Below are positions 9,630 to 20,940 of a stretch of DNA of 64,000 nt, piece by piece. Position 1 is the first letter of the stretch. Every line of letters starts with the position of its first letter. The notes below the pieces were generated by a model. The model was not told the origin of the DNA. It saw only the letters and a program-made list of their open reading frames with translations, and made no database searches. The position numbers were made by a program, and so were the translations under genes. Origin of the DNA: Oikopleura dioica (lineage: Eukaryota > Chordata > Appendicularia > Copelata > Oikopleuridae); NCBI GenBank assembly GCA_907165135.1, contig OU015568.1:16317208-16381207 (forward strand). The letters are read 5' to 3'.

Positions 9630-10849
9630 ATGCGTTTTGCACGAAAACTCTCGACCCGTGTTTGGAGTGCTACTGAATATGGAAACCCCTCAAAAGTACT
9701 GTCATTGAGAGAAGTCGAGATTCCCACTACACCGCTGATCAAATGTGACAATAGCCACGTGACTGTGAAAGTAAACGCCGTATCGTTGAATCCGATCGAT
9801 CACTGGATGGTCAACGGGCGCGGAAAGAATCTCCGAGAGATTTGGGAGAAGCTCGGCAATACGTTTGGGCTCTCTACGCACGACGCATCTGTCGGCGTCA
9901 TCCCTGGTCGAGATTTCCATGCGACTGTGATGAAAGATGGAGAAAGATTCAAAAAAGGCGATCATGTTGTCGGTGTCAGACATCCTTTCGACTCGGGCTC
10001 CTTGCAGGAGAGAATGGTCTTGAATGAAAAGGCACTCTTTCCGGAGAATGGGCAGCTTTCACCCGAGGAGAATGCCTGTCTTCCGTTCGTCACTTCTACT
10101 ATCATGTCGTCTCTTGGTTAGATTATAAATCTTAATAGAGTTGGATTATTGATTTTCTAGGGATAAGCGGTGGAATATCACTTTTCGGATGTCCTACTGT
10201 GAAAACGCTTGCTGACGTAAATACGAAAAAAATCCTGATAGTTGGTGCTACAGGAGGGCTTGGGACCGTCCTAACACAGCTCTTGCTTCAAGACGGGGCG
10301 ACAGTTGACGTAATCGGCGGAAGAGAAGTATGGAAAATCGAGAACGCGGGGAAAGTCTTGGATTATCACGATGAAGAGTATAGGAAGAGATTGGTGGACG
10401 ACGACTATGATTTTGTATTCGACTGCGCGGATGGAAAAGCGTAAGTAACAGGGCTTCTTATCTAAAGCTTATCTTCTAAAGAAGAAAATATACCCATGAA
10501 ACTTTTCTTTAGCCACGAATGGGTGGGTCGCTTTATGAAGCACGAGAAGTCAACTTTAATCAGCTACTCCTCGCCACTCCTACAAATGCTCGGTTCAATG
10601 TCGGCGATGAGTGTTCCCGAGTTCATCCTTGTCCACCAAAAAGTTCAGTCCGATCTGAGAAAAGAAGCGGGCGCCGGCGCCGAATTCCGCTTTGGCTTTT
10701 TCTCCGAAAGACAAGCTTATTTTGAGCAAATTTCTAAAATTTATTTCAAACCGACTATTTCGAAAGTTTTTGATTTTGAAAGTGTTCCGGAGGCTTTTGA
10801 AAGTATGGTCTCAGAATCGCACTTTGGAAAAATTGTCATAAGACTTTAA
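9630..10849 (+). CDS. RTN4IP1: RTN4IP1/NOGO-interacting mitochondrial-type quinone oxidoreductase, 3 exons
   Basis: This is a zinc-free MDR-family NAD(P)H oxidoreductase of the RTN4IP1 (OPA10) type, usually mitochondrial. Exons are 9630-10116, 10161-10440 and 10513-10849, about 367 aa, near the family length. The N-terminus MRFARKLSTRVWSATEYG is basic, like a targeting sequence. Family signatures are VTVKVNAVSLNPIDHWMVNG, VIPGRDFHATVMKDGERFKK, and the nucleotide-binding ILIVGATGGLGTVLTQLLLQ (GxxGxxG). The C-terminus has FDFESVPEAFESMVSESHFG and GKIVIRL, matching [20 protein letters not shown]. Introns are 44 and 72 bp with GT-AG ends. The ATG is ten bases after TTTCAG, another possible leader acceptor. 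Confidence 0.9.
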
Positions 10850-11026
10850 ATTGAGTTTAAAAGATTTGTTGTTATTCTTATTCAAAAATTATTCTCCTGC
10901 CTATTCAATTAAAGTTCACAGTCTTTTGAAAAGCTCTATTTTTTAGAGCGGACTTCCTCGGGCAGTAGAAGAAGCGTCCGGAAGAAAACGATATCCGGAT
11001 AATCCGATTAGTAGAAAATCGTTTCC

Positions 11027-13766
11027 ATGGATTCGGCAGTTGAGTTTATGGGTGAGTTTGGCGAAAGTTAAAAAGTTTTTTTAATAAGAGGAAAAATGAC
11101 TATGATCTTGTTGGACGATCTTGAGATTCATTACGATTCAGAAAACAACTGGCAGCGCTTTCTGAAGAAAAAGAAGAAAAAGCCAGAAAGTGAAGAAGTG
11201 CCAGCGCCGTCTGCGAAAACGAGGAAGAATTCGGAAAGTTCCGTTGACGGTACGTTTGAATTTTTCTTCGTCCGACATCTTTGATTTTCTTAGAAAATAA
11301 TAATAATTACGACGAACCAGCAGATTCCGACGAAGATGCCCCGAAACAGACCAACACCGGCGCGTTAACATGGGGTCAAAAGATCTTCCGGACAAAGTAC
11401 ACGTGCCCTGGGACGAATCGAACGAACGAATTCATTTTCCGAACATGGCTCAACGAAGTCATCAAATACATTTGCTTCCTGACTTTGTTGACTATCTGCA
11501 CATTTTCGTACACAAATTCCGACAGTTTTTATTTGACAAATGCGATGAAGACACTGTACGTCGAAGACACAGGAAAGGGTCTTATTCATCACCTAAAGAA
11601 TTCACTAAAACAGACTCGACCCTGACAAAAAAGGATTTCACGACGTAACGACTGAGAAAGAAATTTGGGACTGGCTCGAAGGGCCCTTTCTCAAAGCAGT
11701 TTACGAGAACCAGCTCCTTTATAACGATATGAGCACGCCGCCGCGGATCAGAATGCAGCGAGTGAACGCGAAAGACTGCGACATGCCTGGCTTTGTCGAC
11801 GAAGGCGAATTATGCTACGACGAGTATCACAAAGCGCGTGAAAACAAAGACGACCTGATTGTCGGATCGGATTTGCCGCAGCCAGCAAGATATACGGAAA
11901 TTCCAGGCGCGATCGCTGGTTTTGATTACTGGGGACAAGCGCTGCCCTATTTGAGAATGTACTGGGCGGGAGGATACCTCTTGCATCTCCCTGTTCCAAG
12001 CGACGAAGTTTTTGAAGTGCCAGCCAAAGCGATCGAGGACATTCGATATTTGAAGGATGAGCTACAATGGCTCTCACGTGGCGCTAGAATTCTCCTAATC
12101 GATTGCCAGCTTTACAACAAGAATGTGAATCTATACACAATCATTAGGATGTCTTTCGAACTACCAGCTTCCGGCGGCGTCATCACCCTCGACAAATTCA
12201 GCACGATCCATATCTACAGCTCTACCAGCACTCTCGACATTACCACTGTCGTTTGCGAGATTCTGTGGCTAATCTTGATCGGCTACTACTTTGGCGAAAA
12301 AGTGTATGAAATGAAAATTCTTGGATTTGGAGGCTTCTTCAAGCATCTTGCTCTTCGAACGCAATTCTTCAATTTGGTCTTTTCTATCGGAGTCGTCATC
12401 TTCAAATTGGTCAAGTATGCGATCATCGACACGGATGAAATTAGCAGCTGCGATCCTCAAACAGAAAATGATTGCTACTTGGCGAACTTTGTCTTCTGGC
12501 AGAATCAGTTCAACTATTTCCTCGCCATCGTCACTTTCCTTTCCTGGATCGAGCTGAACAAGTTCTTCACCGACTTCGAGAGCACGGCTGTTTTCACAAA
12601 AACTCTTCGACGTTGCAGCACGTGAGTCTACTTGACTTCAAGTACAGAACCAGCCGTTTTTTTTTAGTGACTTGACCGCCTTCATCATCGTTTTCTTGAT
12701 GGTTTTCTTGGCCTACGCCGAGCTCGGAGTGCTCATTTTCGGCGGCGAATTGGACGATTTTAAAAACATGTTCCACGCGACTTACACACTCTTTCGTATC
12801 ATTCTTGGCGACTTTGATTTCCATGCTATGGAAAGCTCGAATCGCATTTTGGGACCCACTTACTTCATTTGGTAAATCTTCGATTGTAAATATCCCCTTG
12901 ATAAAAGCTGAATCAGTTATGTCTTCGTGGTCTTCTTCATTTTGGTGAATATGTTCATTGCGATCATATCCGACACTTACTCGGAAGTTCGCGCGGAATT
13001 ATCTGTCCCTGGGGAGCATCACTATCCGGTTTCCGAGCAAATCGCGGTTCTTAAAGGTAAGCTTTAGTGGAAAAAGCCACTGAACGGCTTGCCTTGAGAT
13101 GAATCTTTACGTTATCATAACGTCAGATTACTTTATTTCTTCATAAGAGCGTTTCTGGGGTAAACTTGGCTGGACTTCAAATTCCGACGACGATGATTCC
13201 GACGATGGTAAGCCTTTCCGTTAGAAAAAAATCATGATTCCGCTGATTCAGAAAACCAAATCGACTGGCATAGCTTCAGAAAAGAAATGGAAAAGTCAGG
13301 CTTGGAAGAGGACGAGATTCAGTCTTACTTTCAAAAGTATGATGAGAATGGAAATCTCTTGCTCGACAGGAAGGAGTTCGCTAAGCTGGAGGAATCGTTG
13401 ACCAAATTGAAAACTCAAAAGGTCAGCCATCAGCGAAGAAAATCATAGGAACATTCTTATTTCTTTAGGATCTAGACACAGTCTCTCAAAAATCAGCGGC
13501 AGCTCCGAGTGTAGCTGCTGGAGACGTCTTTGGCCAAGCGCGAGAGACGTTTGTTGATAACGAGAACTTCGATCTTCTTCGAAACCGAGTTGCCAAAATG
13601 GAATCTGCCTTTGCCGATTTGACATTGAAAGTCGACGGAATCATCGTAAAATTGGATCAACTTGGGCAGCGACAGAAGCAGGTTTCGTGAAAACTTCTTT
13701 AACCCATGCATACTCATGATTTAGGCCCGAATTCCTCACATGGAAAACGCATCAAAAACAAAATAA
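11027..13766 (+). CDS. PKD2: Polycystin-2 (TRPP2) cation channel, 10 exons
   Basis: This is a six-transmembrane TRP-family cation channel. Exons are 11027-11051, 11091-11249, 11294-11555, 11614-12621, 12668-12871, 12917-13056, 13148-13207, 13252-13421, 13469-13681 and 13725-13766, about 760 aa. The extracellular polycystin domain is clear ([54 protein letters not shown]). The pore region reads [20 protein letters not shown], aligning with [20 protein letters not shown] of PKD2. S6 has [20 protein letters not shown]. The C-terminus holds one EF-hand ([14 protein letters not shown]) and a coiled coil ([20 protein letters not shown]). The acidic N-terminus is short. Exon 1-2 joining is least certain; an internal ATG at 11097 is an alternative start. 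Confidence 0.93.
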
Positions 13767-14029
13767 AAAATGAAATACTTCACAGTGCCTTTATCTTCAG
13801 AAATCTGTTCTTTTCTTTCGTTCATAACTTCCCACTGTTATTGTTTGTTTTAACGACGGTTCCCCTTCTAACCCGATCACCTACCTCATTTATCTTTCCA
13901 TTCCCCCGTTCGCACGTTTTGTTGCAATAGTAGTTCAGTGCCATTTCGCTTCAAATTTCTGAATAAACTTCAATTAAACAAAAATATCAGTCTTTTTCTT
14001 CAAAACAGCAGTGAAAACATTAAACAAAG

Positions 14030-15842
14030 ATGGGTTTCGAATCGGACGTTCGTGAATACCACCGTCGAGCAGGCCGCAGACCCGACGAGGATGACAGTAA
14101 AAGAGGCAGTAGACGACCTGCCCAGGCAGGAAACTTCCAACCAAGACAAATGCGCGTCAAAAAGGAGGAGCCCGAAATCGATTTCAAGACGAGAATGAAG
14201 AATCTGACCAAAGTGAGTCATTTCTTGTCTCTGGTTGATGCGAGATTTGATTTTAGACGGCGGCAAAAACGCACTCTTGGATAAAGAAGGAAGATCCAGA
14301 CACCAAGCCAGTCAAGGTGAAGAAGGAAAGAAGGCGGAAATCGTACGACAGCTATTCGGAAGATTCTGAGGAGGAAGACAGGCGGTTAACGAGGAAAGCG
14401 AAGAAGAAACTCGGCCTATCGGATTCCGACGAGGAGCTCGAGCTTTCCGCCCGCGAGCGGGACGCTAGAACAGTAATCGCCATGCAGCTTGCTCACGAGA
14501 TCAGGTGAGCATCTTCCGGAAATAGACGATAGATAGGAAAAGTGATCCTAATTCATTCTAATTTTCTCTCCTAGAGAATTCGACCTGAAGGACTTTTTCT
14601 CCTCGGTTGGAGATGTTCGCGCAGTCAAGCTGATAAAAGACGAAAGGCACAAAACGCAGGGACTGGCGTATATAGAGTTTAAACATGTTCAATCCGTTCC
14701 CTTAGGAAAGTGTTCAAGGCGATAATATAACCCTATCTTTCTGCAAAGCTTTTGAACAAATTAAAAGCGATGGGTCTGACGGGACAGAGAGTATTGGGAA
14801 GAGCGATCGTGGTCCACCACGCTCAGGCCGACAAGAATCGACACTCGGAAAAGCTAGAGCAGGCGAAAAAGAATCTGATGAAAGCTGGCACCGGGCCATA
14901 CAAAATCAGAGTCGACAAATTGCACAAAACTGTCACCGAAGAACAGCTCAAAATGATCATGGGTAAGTGGATTGGTATAATTGCCTGAATTTGACGAATT
15001 TAAAGAGCCATTTGGCCGCGTGGAAAAGGTTCAAATAATCAAGGATGGCTTTTCTGGCGGCTCTTCCGGCACAGCGTTCGTGACCTTTGTCGACTGCGAG
15101 GGCGGTGAAGATGCGATCCGGCATTTGCACAACTTCGATTTGGGAGGACTTAACCTTATTCTCAGAATGGTCGCGAAAGGCAAAGCTGCCAGAGAGGTGA
15201 ATCTCCAATTTTAACTTCTCTAGTAAGCACTGTCTAGCACGAGCACGATATGCGCCAGTTGATGATTGAAAGCAGCCACAATCCAAACGCGATGAAGGCA
15301 ATGCTAGACTATCAACCTAAAAAGGCTATCGAGGGCGTCCAGTATACTCCTGTGAAATCAGAAGGTAGTATCTGATTGCTTTCTGCTTGACATTTTAGTT
15401 TTTAGTCTCGGCGGCTGGTTCCGGATACGGCAACTCGAAAGCGGCCCAGCGTATGATGGCCAGACGGCAAGCTGCTCCGATCAGTACGCAGTGCTTCCAA
15501 ATCGCCAATGCATTCGATGTCAATTCTGAAAAAGGAAAGTGGCCAGAAAAAGTGCGAAAAGAAGTTATCCAACGAGTGTCCAACTTTGGAGATGTGTATC
15601 ACGTCCATGTGGACCAAAACAGCTTGGCGGGCAACGTCTTCGTTAAAGTCGCTTCAGGTTCGAAAACTCCAAGACTGACTTCTCTCACCAACTGTTTTAT
15701 AGCCGCTTCTTGCCAATCCGCTGTGAACTCGCTGCACGGGCGACAATTCCGCGGCCGAAGCGTAACCGCCGCGTATATTCCACTGCCAAATTATCATCAA
15801 TTGTTTCCTGCTTCTGTTTCTGCTTCCGCAGCACTCAAATAG
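14030..15842 (+). CDS. RBM39: RBM39/CAPER-type splicing factor, 8 exons
   Basis: RBM39 is a nuclear SR-like splicing factor with two RRMs and a C-terminal U2AF-homology motif. Exons are 14030-14212, 14257-14504, 14575-14705, 14768-14962, 15006-15196, 15238-15364, 15406-15657 and 15703-15842, about 488 aa. The N-terminus is basic and acidic with RS-like patches. RRM1 follows ARERDARTVIAMQLAHEIR; it ends SVPL-AMGLTGQRVLGRAIVV, identical in pattern to human SVPLAIGLTGQRVLG. RRM2 begins GPYKIRVDKLHKTVTEEQLK. The UHM region begins STQCFQIANAFDV and ends LHGRQFRGRSVTAAYIPLPN with an R-x-F motif. The intron 14706-14767 must use a GA donor (G|GAAAGT) and AAAAG acceptor to keep this conserved junction in frame. 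Confidence 0.93.
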
Positions 15843-16105
15843 AACGTATTTCTTCAAAAATATTTTCGATTGTCTAAGCATTTATGTGCAATAAAAGAAT
15901 AAATTGGAAATTTTTTTAAATAGATGATCTATCAAGGCGTCAATATGTTAATGAATTGACGTTATTTTTTTGCCATATTGGATAAGAGTTGCCCCGTTGG
16001 AAAGGGCACAGGACGAGAATCATCGTCCTAGCGCGCTTGAGATGGAAAATTATTTCCATTTTTATGTTTCCATATCCGCCTAGTTGCCTCTTATGTCCTC
16101 TAAGA

Positions 16106-18585
16106 ATGGTTACTCTCGGTTTTCCAGAAGATGTGAATAATGAAGATAAATTCCGGCTTAGCAGATGTTTTTTTCCTTCAAAAATTGGTGGTGCTCCAGG
16201 CAGCGTGTTATTCATTCATACAATCCTAGGGGGCTTAGTCTTAGCCTTTCTCGTTCAGCGTTTTTTTTTTCATACTTTTACATAACTGCTTCGAAGCCTG
16301 GCTTATTCCTCACGGCGATTTTCCTCGAGAATGTAGTACTTGCAAGTCGAGCATGCGCTTTTTGATGCAAATGTACAGCCCCGGAGACTCAACGGGTACA
16401 CACTTCTGCTTTTAATTCTTCCCATCATTTTCAAATTAAGATTCATTTCACCGCACAATTTATGTGTTCATCTGTTCGTCAAAAAATGGCTGCACCGCTG
16501 CTCCACTGGTGCTAAGGCAGCAACTGCCCTTGAAAAACGCGTTCTATCCCGAAGAACCGCCCAGTTACGATGATCCGATTGAGGCAATCAAGTTCAAAAA
16601 CAACTACCCTAGTCCAAACATGTGCGTTGTCTGCGGCTACCCAGGCCCGAATAGATGCGCCAAGTGCAAAAAGACGTTTTACTGCTCGCGGGAACACCAA
16701 CTAGCACATTGGAAGGAAGGTCACAAGAAAAGATGCAACATTGAAAAGGGCGACCTGGAGTCAGGTGAGTTCCTCTTTGACGAGTTCGAGCTGGTATCGG
16801 AAGAGTTTGACGATCAACAACTGACAGGAGGCAAAGAGTTTGAAGAAGATGATGGAGAGGAAATCGCCGACCTGGAATCTGCGCAACGGCAAGCTGGTAA
16901 ATCCTGAATATTTTGCTATATAAAATGTACCTATAAATATCAAATGAAAGTTCATCTGGTCTCATTATTATCTAGAGAGCGTCGAGCAAACTTTTGAAAA
17001 CGACGAGAAAGAGCTGGGAAATGATAAAAATGAAGATGTGGAGGAACTAGTACAGGTAGAGAGTTTGTTACATTCGAAAAATCCGGGAAGCAGGATAATT
17101 GAGGCGGATATGGCTTACCTATAAAGACGATTCATACGTTACCAAGTATAACGCTGAATAAATTCTTTTTCCTTCCGCATCATTCGACCTGATTCATGTC
17201 AGTTGACTAGGATCAGAAGGGAGCGTCCTAAATGCTCCATTTTCGGAGCGCTGGCGTCCTCTACCCGGGCTATATAAGCTTCTGTTTCCTTCTGCTTTTC
17301 ATTCTTCGAAAAGCAATGTTTATCAGCACTGTAATAATCGAAACGCAGAGTTACGGCTCGTACGTTTGGAAAAACGTATGCCGTGTTATTCGAGGCGTTG
17401 ATCTCAGTCGCGAAATAGTCGAATTTCTAAAAAGTCGGAATTCTTGGGAATCAATGACGACTTTTCGGCTGCTCTACAAAGGGGTTCGAATCAACGAAAA
17501 CTTGCCGTTCTTTCAAGTCTTCCCCTCGATTCTGCATCCTGCAGAAGAAGTGCTTCACATTTACGCTGCTGAAATCGAGCAACCCAGTGCCGTCTCCCGA
17601 CAGCTACGAAATATACGCGTTCTAGCGCGTAACGTCTCCTCCTGTGCCGAGGCATACGAAAGCGGACTCGTTCCCGCCCAGCGAAAAAGGTTCAACTTCC
17701 CCGAAAGAGAGCCTCGAGCAACTATCGCCGCCGAATCGCTTGTCGCCGCCGTCGGTGAAAATTCCGAAGTATTTGGACGCACGAGCTCGACTTTGAAGAG
17801 CTTCGCAAAACGCCTTCGTGACCCCGCGACTGTTGGTGTTGAGTTGGTAAAAATGCGCGCGGAGGTTCAAAACACAATGGATATGCTGCGATATGCGAGC
17901 AATATGCACAACCTTCAGCGAAAATTATTTGGGCAGCAGCAACTCAACAATTTTTAATGATGATTCCCCTGACAAAAAAAAATACATTTTTAACTGCCTT
18001 GAAAATATAAAAATGCAAACAAATTGAGATCTCTTTGAAAATTTTGAAATTTTAGATGTTCTTTGAAAATATTATTTTTTTCGCGATAAATTTCTAATTA
18101 TATTTAGGAGTTGAGCGATGAAAAATTCCAAAGATGGGTTGGATACTTCAAGAAAGAGCCAGAACAAGTGGTCAGATATCAACGAGGTGGAAAGTACTTG
18201 ACTCCGAAAGGATGGAAAAATGTCGATTTCGGCAAGTGCAAAGCTTGTTATTCAGGGCAGTTGTTTTCATTTGTTTGCCAGACAGAATGATTTGGTTACT
18301 CACTGATAATAGCGAAGCAGTTACAATTAAATGAAACCGTTATAAGAACGCGAATTCGAATTTCAGCTCACACCGCACTTGTTCACTTTATGTCAAGGAA
18401 GAGTTTATAAATCTGTATTTATATGCTCAAATATGAATTCTCTGATACACGAATTAAAAAAAAAACTCAAAAAAGTCGAAGAAGATATTGCAACAATCCT
18501 TGTTGCCGTTTGTAAGAATGACTGTAAAACGAGCGTCGATGGATTTGTGCGCGAATATGCTGTTACTATTTGTAACGAAAAATAA
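16106..18585 (+). CDS. PDCD2: PDCD2 (programmed cell death 2), 6 exons, host of a nested gene
   Basis: PDCD2 is a conserved MYND-finger protein that acts as a chaperone in 40S ribosome assembly (uS5). Exons are 16106-16199, 16297-16395, 16441-16896, 16976-17055, 18108-18272 and 18367-18585, about 370 aa. The N-terminus VTLGFPEDVN...FFPSKIGGAPAWL matches the family LGF...FPSKVGG-PAWL. Exon 2 gives ECSTCKSSMRFLMQMYSP and exon 3 SFHRTIYVFICSSKNGC. The MYND finger starts MCVVCGYPGPNRCAKCKKTF. The C-terminal PDCD2_C domain begins EKFQRWVGYFKKEPEQVVRY and ends with a region like DWGILAVFTCAESC. Intron 1 appears to be GC-AG. Intron 4 (17056-18107) is more than 1 kb and contains a same-strand intronless gene. 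Confidence 0.9.
17271..17277 (+). promoter_or_regulatory. TATA box of the nested gene
   Basis: TATATAA lies in the PDCD2 intron, 45 bp upstream of ATG 17316. The spacing suggests transcription starts near 17300 and favours this ATG over an upstream in-frame start at 17232. Confidence 0.55.
17316..17957 (+). CDS. Intronless gene nested in PDCD2 intron 4; possible ubiquitin-like N-terminus
   Basis: The frame encodes about 213 aa from ATG 17316 and has no intron. I do not recognise it with certainty. Residues 1-80 (MFISTVIIETQSYGSYVW, then FRLLYKGVRINENLPFFQ and EEVLHIYAAEI) resemble the beta-grasp pattern of ubiquitin-like domains, in which a central LLYKGxxI strand is followed by a final hydrophobic strand. 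The C-terminal half is helical and basic (LRNIRVLARNVSSCAEAYES; KMRAEVQNTMDMLRYASNMH). It lies on the same strand as the host intron and has its own TATA box. An in-frame extension to 17232 would add a hydrophobic stretch but overlaps the TATA box. Confidence 0.65.
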   Translation: MFISTVIIETQSYGSYVWKNVCRVIRGVDLSREIVEFLKSRNSWESMTTFRLLYKGVRINENLPFFQVFPSILHPAEEVLHIYAAEIEQPSAVSRQLRNIRVLARNVSSCAEAYESGLVPAQRKRFNFPEREPRATIAAESLVAAVGENSEVFGRTSSTLKSFAKRLRDPATVGVELVKMRAEVQNTMDMLRYASNMHNLQRKLFGQQQLNNF

Positions 18586-18751
18586 TAAATTTCAAGCATA
18601 TGAAATAAACTCCGACTGTTTTTTTGCAGTGGAATTTCATGAAAGAATTTTTTATCCAAAAAGAAAAGCGTTTCTGGCGGCAAATGCGATGGTGGAAGCT
18701 CTGCTCCCTGAAAACTTGATAGCATGCAAGTGTGATTAGTTTGCTTACTAT

Positions 18752-20940
18752 TTATTTTCGTGTAAGAGTTATTGAATAAGCTCGAGGCAGAAGATACCAT
18801 TTTTCTTTTTCCATGTTGTAATTTTCGTTGACTAAAAGAAGAAACTCGTTGTTGTCTCCGTAATAAACAAAATCGTTGAAGCGGTTGAAGCATTCTTTCA
18901 TCATTTCTTCAGAAGCGTAGAATTCGCGAAAAAGAGGAACTCTGATTTGAGAGCCGGAATGGGCGATTAAAGTGTTTTGGAGAATGAATTCGGAGTTTTC
19001 GATTCGGTCCAGCACCATTTGGTGGAAAATTATTAAGCCATCGGGATTCAGGTAGGCGCCGGTGACGGTTAGGGGACGGGTGAAGACGATTTTGTGGTGG
19101 AGGAGGACTAGAGCAATGATTTTATTTAAAATCACGAGATATTTTCATAAAAACCTTCTTCAAAATAAAAATCGCCTTTAATTTGATAGCAAAATTTTTT
19201 GATAATGTCCCATCCACTTTCATTTAAATAAGTTCCCAGTTTCATTCTTTTGAGAAGCAAGTCAACGTTATTTGTTTGAAATTGTTGCTCTTCTTCTCTC
19301 GGATTCAGATTCAAGCCAGCCAAACTGCGGGGGTAAATAATCATCGTCATATGAGTGAAGATGTTTTCGAGAGTAAAATTTTGTTCCATTATATAGTCAT
19401 CAATTTTCAAATCATTTTTGAGTGCCCATCTCAAAAGAACAGAAACTGAAATGGGGACACAAAGATTGCTTTCTTTTTGGTTTAAAACTCTCTTCGTCAC
19501 ATTTTTGAAGTCGAAATTGATCTGTCTCGTCAGTTTTTGTTTGAGATTGGCCATTGCCGAGGATTTCGTCAAATTTGGATCGTCCAGGCAAAAATCAGGA
19601 GCCGCGTTCTTCAAAGAAATTATTTTGGACAAGTTTTCGATTTCTTTGTTTGATGGTGGATGTTTTGTGAGCCACTCAGCATTACAGGACTTAAAACGGT
19701 AATTTATAAAAGGCTAAGAAGACTTTCCTTCAATTCTTCTTCGATTTTTTCTCGTTCATTCTCTTCGATTGGCTTGAACAGAAGACTCCAAGCTGTTTTC
19801 CAATCACACAGAATCAGAATGTGAAGTGGTGATGCATATTCGTCGCCTCCATATTCCCCACAAAGTTGATGGCCTTTCGAAAAAGCAGCAGATCCAGCAT
19901 CTTAGAAAATTAATGAACACAGAAGCAATCTATGTTCAAATAACTTGAATTTAAAACTTACATAAACATTCCATATCTCTATATTTGCTCCCTCTCCTCG
20001 CGTAGCCCATTCTTTGATAGCTCTCTATTCCAGTAATTTCACAAATAGTTCCAAAATCTATCCATTTGCATTCTCCATTTTTCAGTAAAATATTTTCCGG
20101 CTTCTGATCGCAATGCCAAATTCCAACCCTTCCTAAATACTGCTCTCCCACTCTCACTTCAATCGCGATTTTCTTCCTTTCTTCCAAATTCAAATTCTCT
20201 TCTTTTAATCTTCTTCGCAAATCGCAGTCGCACTTTTCCATAATTGTAATCCATCCAAGGCAGTCCTCTCTTTTTCCGTCTTTGCTCGAGTAAATTTCGA
20301 TGTTGCAGAAATTCTTGATCACGTTTGTGTGCACTGGGATTACTTCGTCGTCTTCTTTGTCGTTTGTCGCGGATCCATAATCTTGAAATTCTAGAATATC
20401 AAATTGTCGAATTATTCGATGATGAATTTAAAAACCTTTCAAAAGATGAATCCCAAACTCCAACTCCTCATTCTCCTCCACAAAAAGCGCGGAGTCAAAA
20501 ACCTGAACCCGAACAGCCACTTCTAATTCTCCAAATCTCTCTTCCAAAACAACCGCTTCTCCTCCAGAAGAAATAATTCTTCGTTGAAGAAACTCATCGA
20601 GAATCCATTCTCCAGTTTCTTCTTTTAATTCCGAACGTTGAATTTTTCGCCCTTCGAATTGAGGATTTTTTTCGAGGATCATTTTTTGAAATGAAGTTAT
20701 TTCCCATTCTTCCGATTCTTTTTCTCCGTATTTAAGGTAAAAAACTTTTCCTTTTCCATTTTCAAAAATAACCTCCTCCCATCCAGCACACCCATCATCT
20801 TCAAACTCGCTTCTCTCCACCGACAGAATCAGTCTATCCAAATTATCTCTGCTCGTCGTTCTTTTCAATTTCCTTTTAAAATCTTCCAACCATTTCTCAA
20901 TGACGTCTCTGGTCAATTCTCTTGGATGAAATTCGTTCAT
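18752..20940 (-). CDS. Divergent protein kinase fused to a papain-like cysteine peptidase, copy A
   Basis: Five exons on the minus strand (20940-20436, 20381-19962, 19900-19728, 19689-19155, 19107-18752) encode about 662 aa. The first part has a kinase-like N-lobe (ISSGGEAVVLEERFGELEVA) in which the usual VAIK lysine looks replaced (VAVRVQVF). The catalytic loop is HCDQKPEN near residue 258, and IDFGT follows near 276. The second part has a papain arrangement: Gln437 six residues before Cys443 (NQKESNLCVPIS), His573 (IIFHQM), and Asn589 sixteen residues later (ILQNT). Peptidase or kinase activity is inferred only. Exon 3 ends AAG|GAAAGT, so intron 3 must be GA-AG; reading through gives a stop. 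A paralogue lies on the plus strand at 39728-41975 with identical intron positions. Confidence 0.8.
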
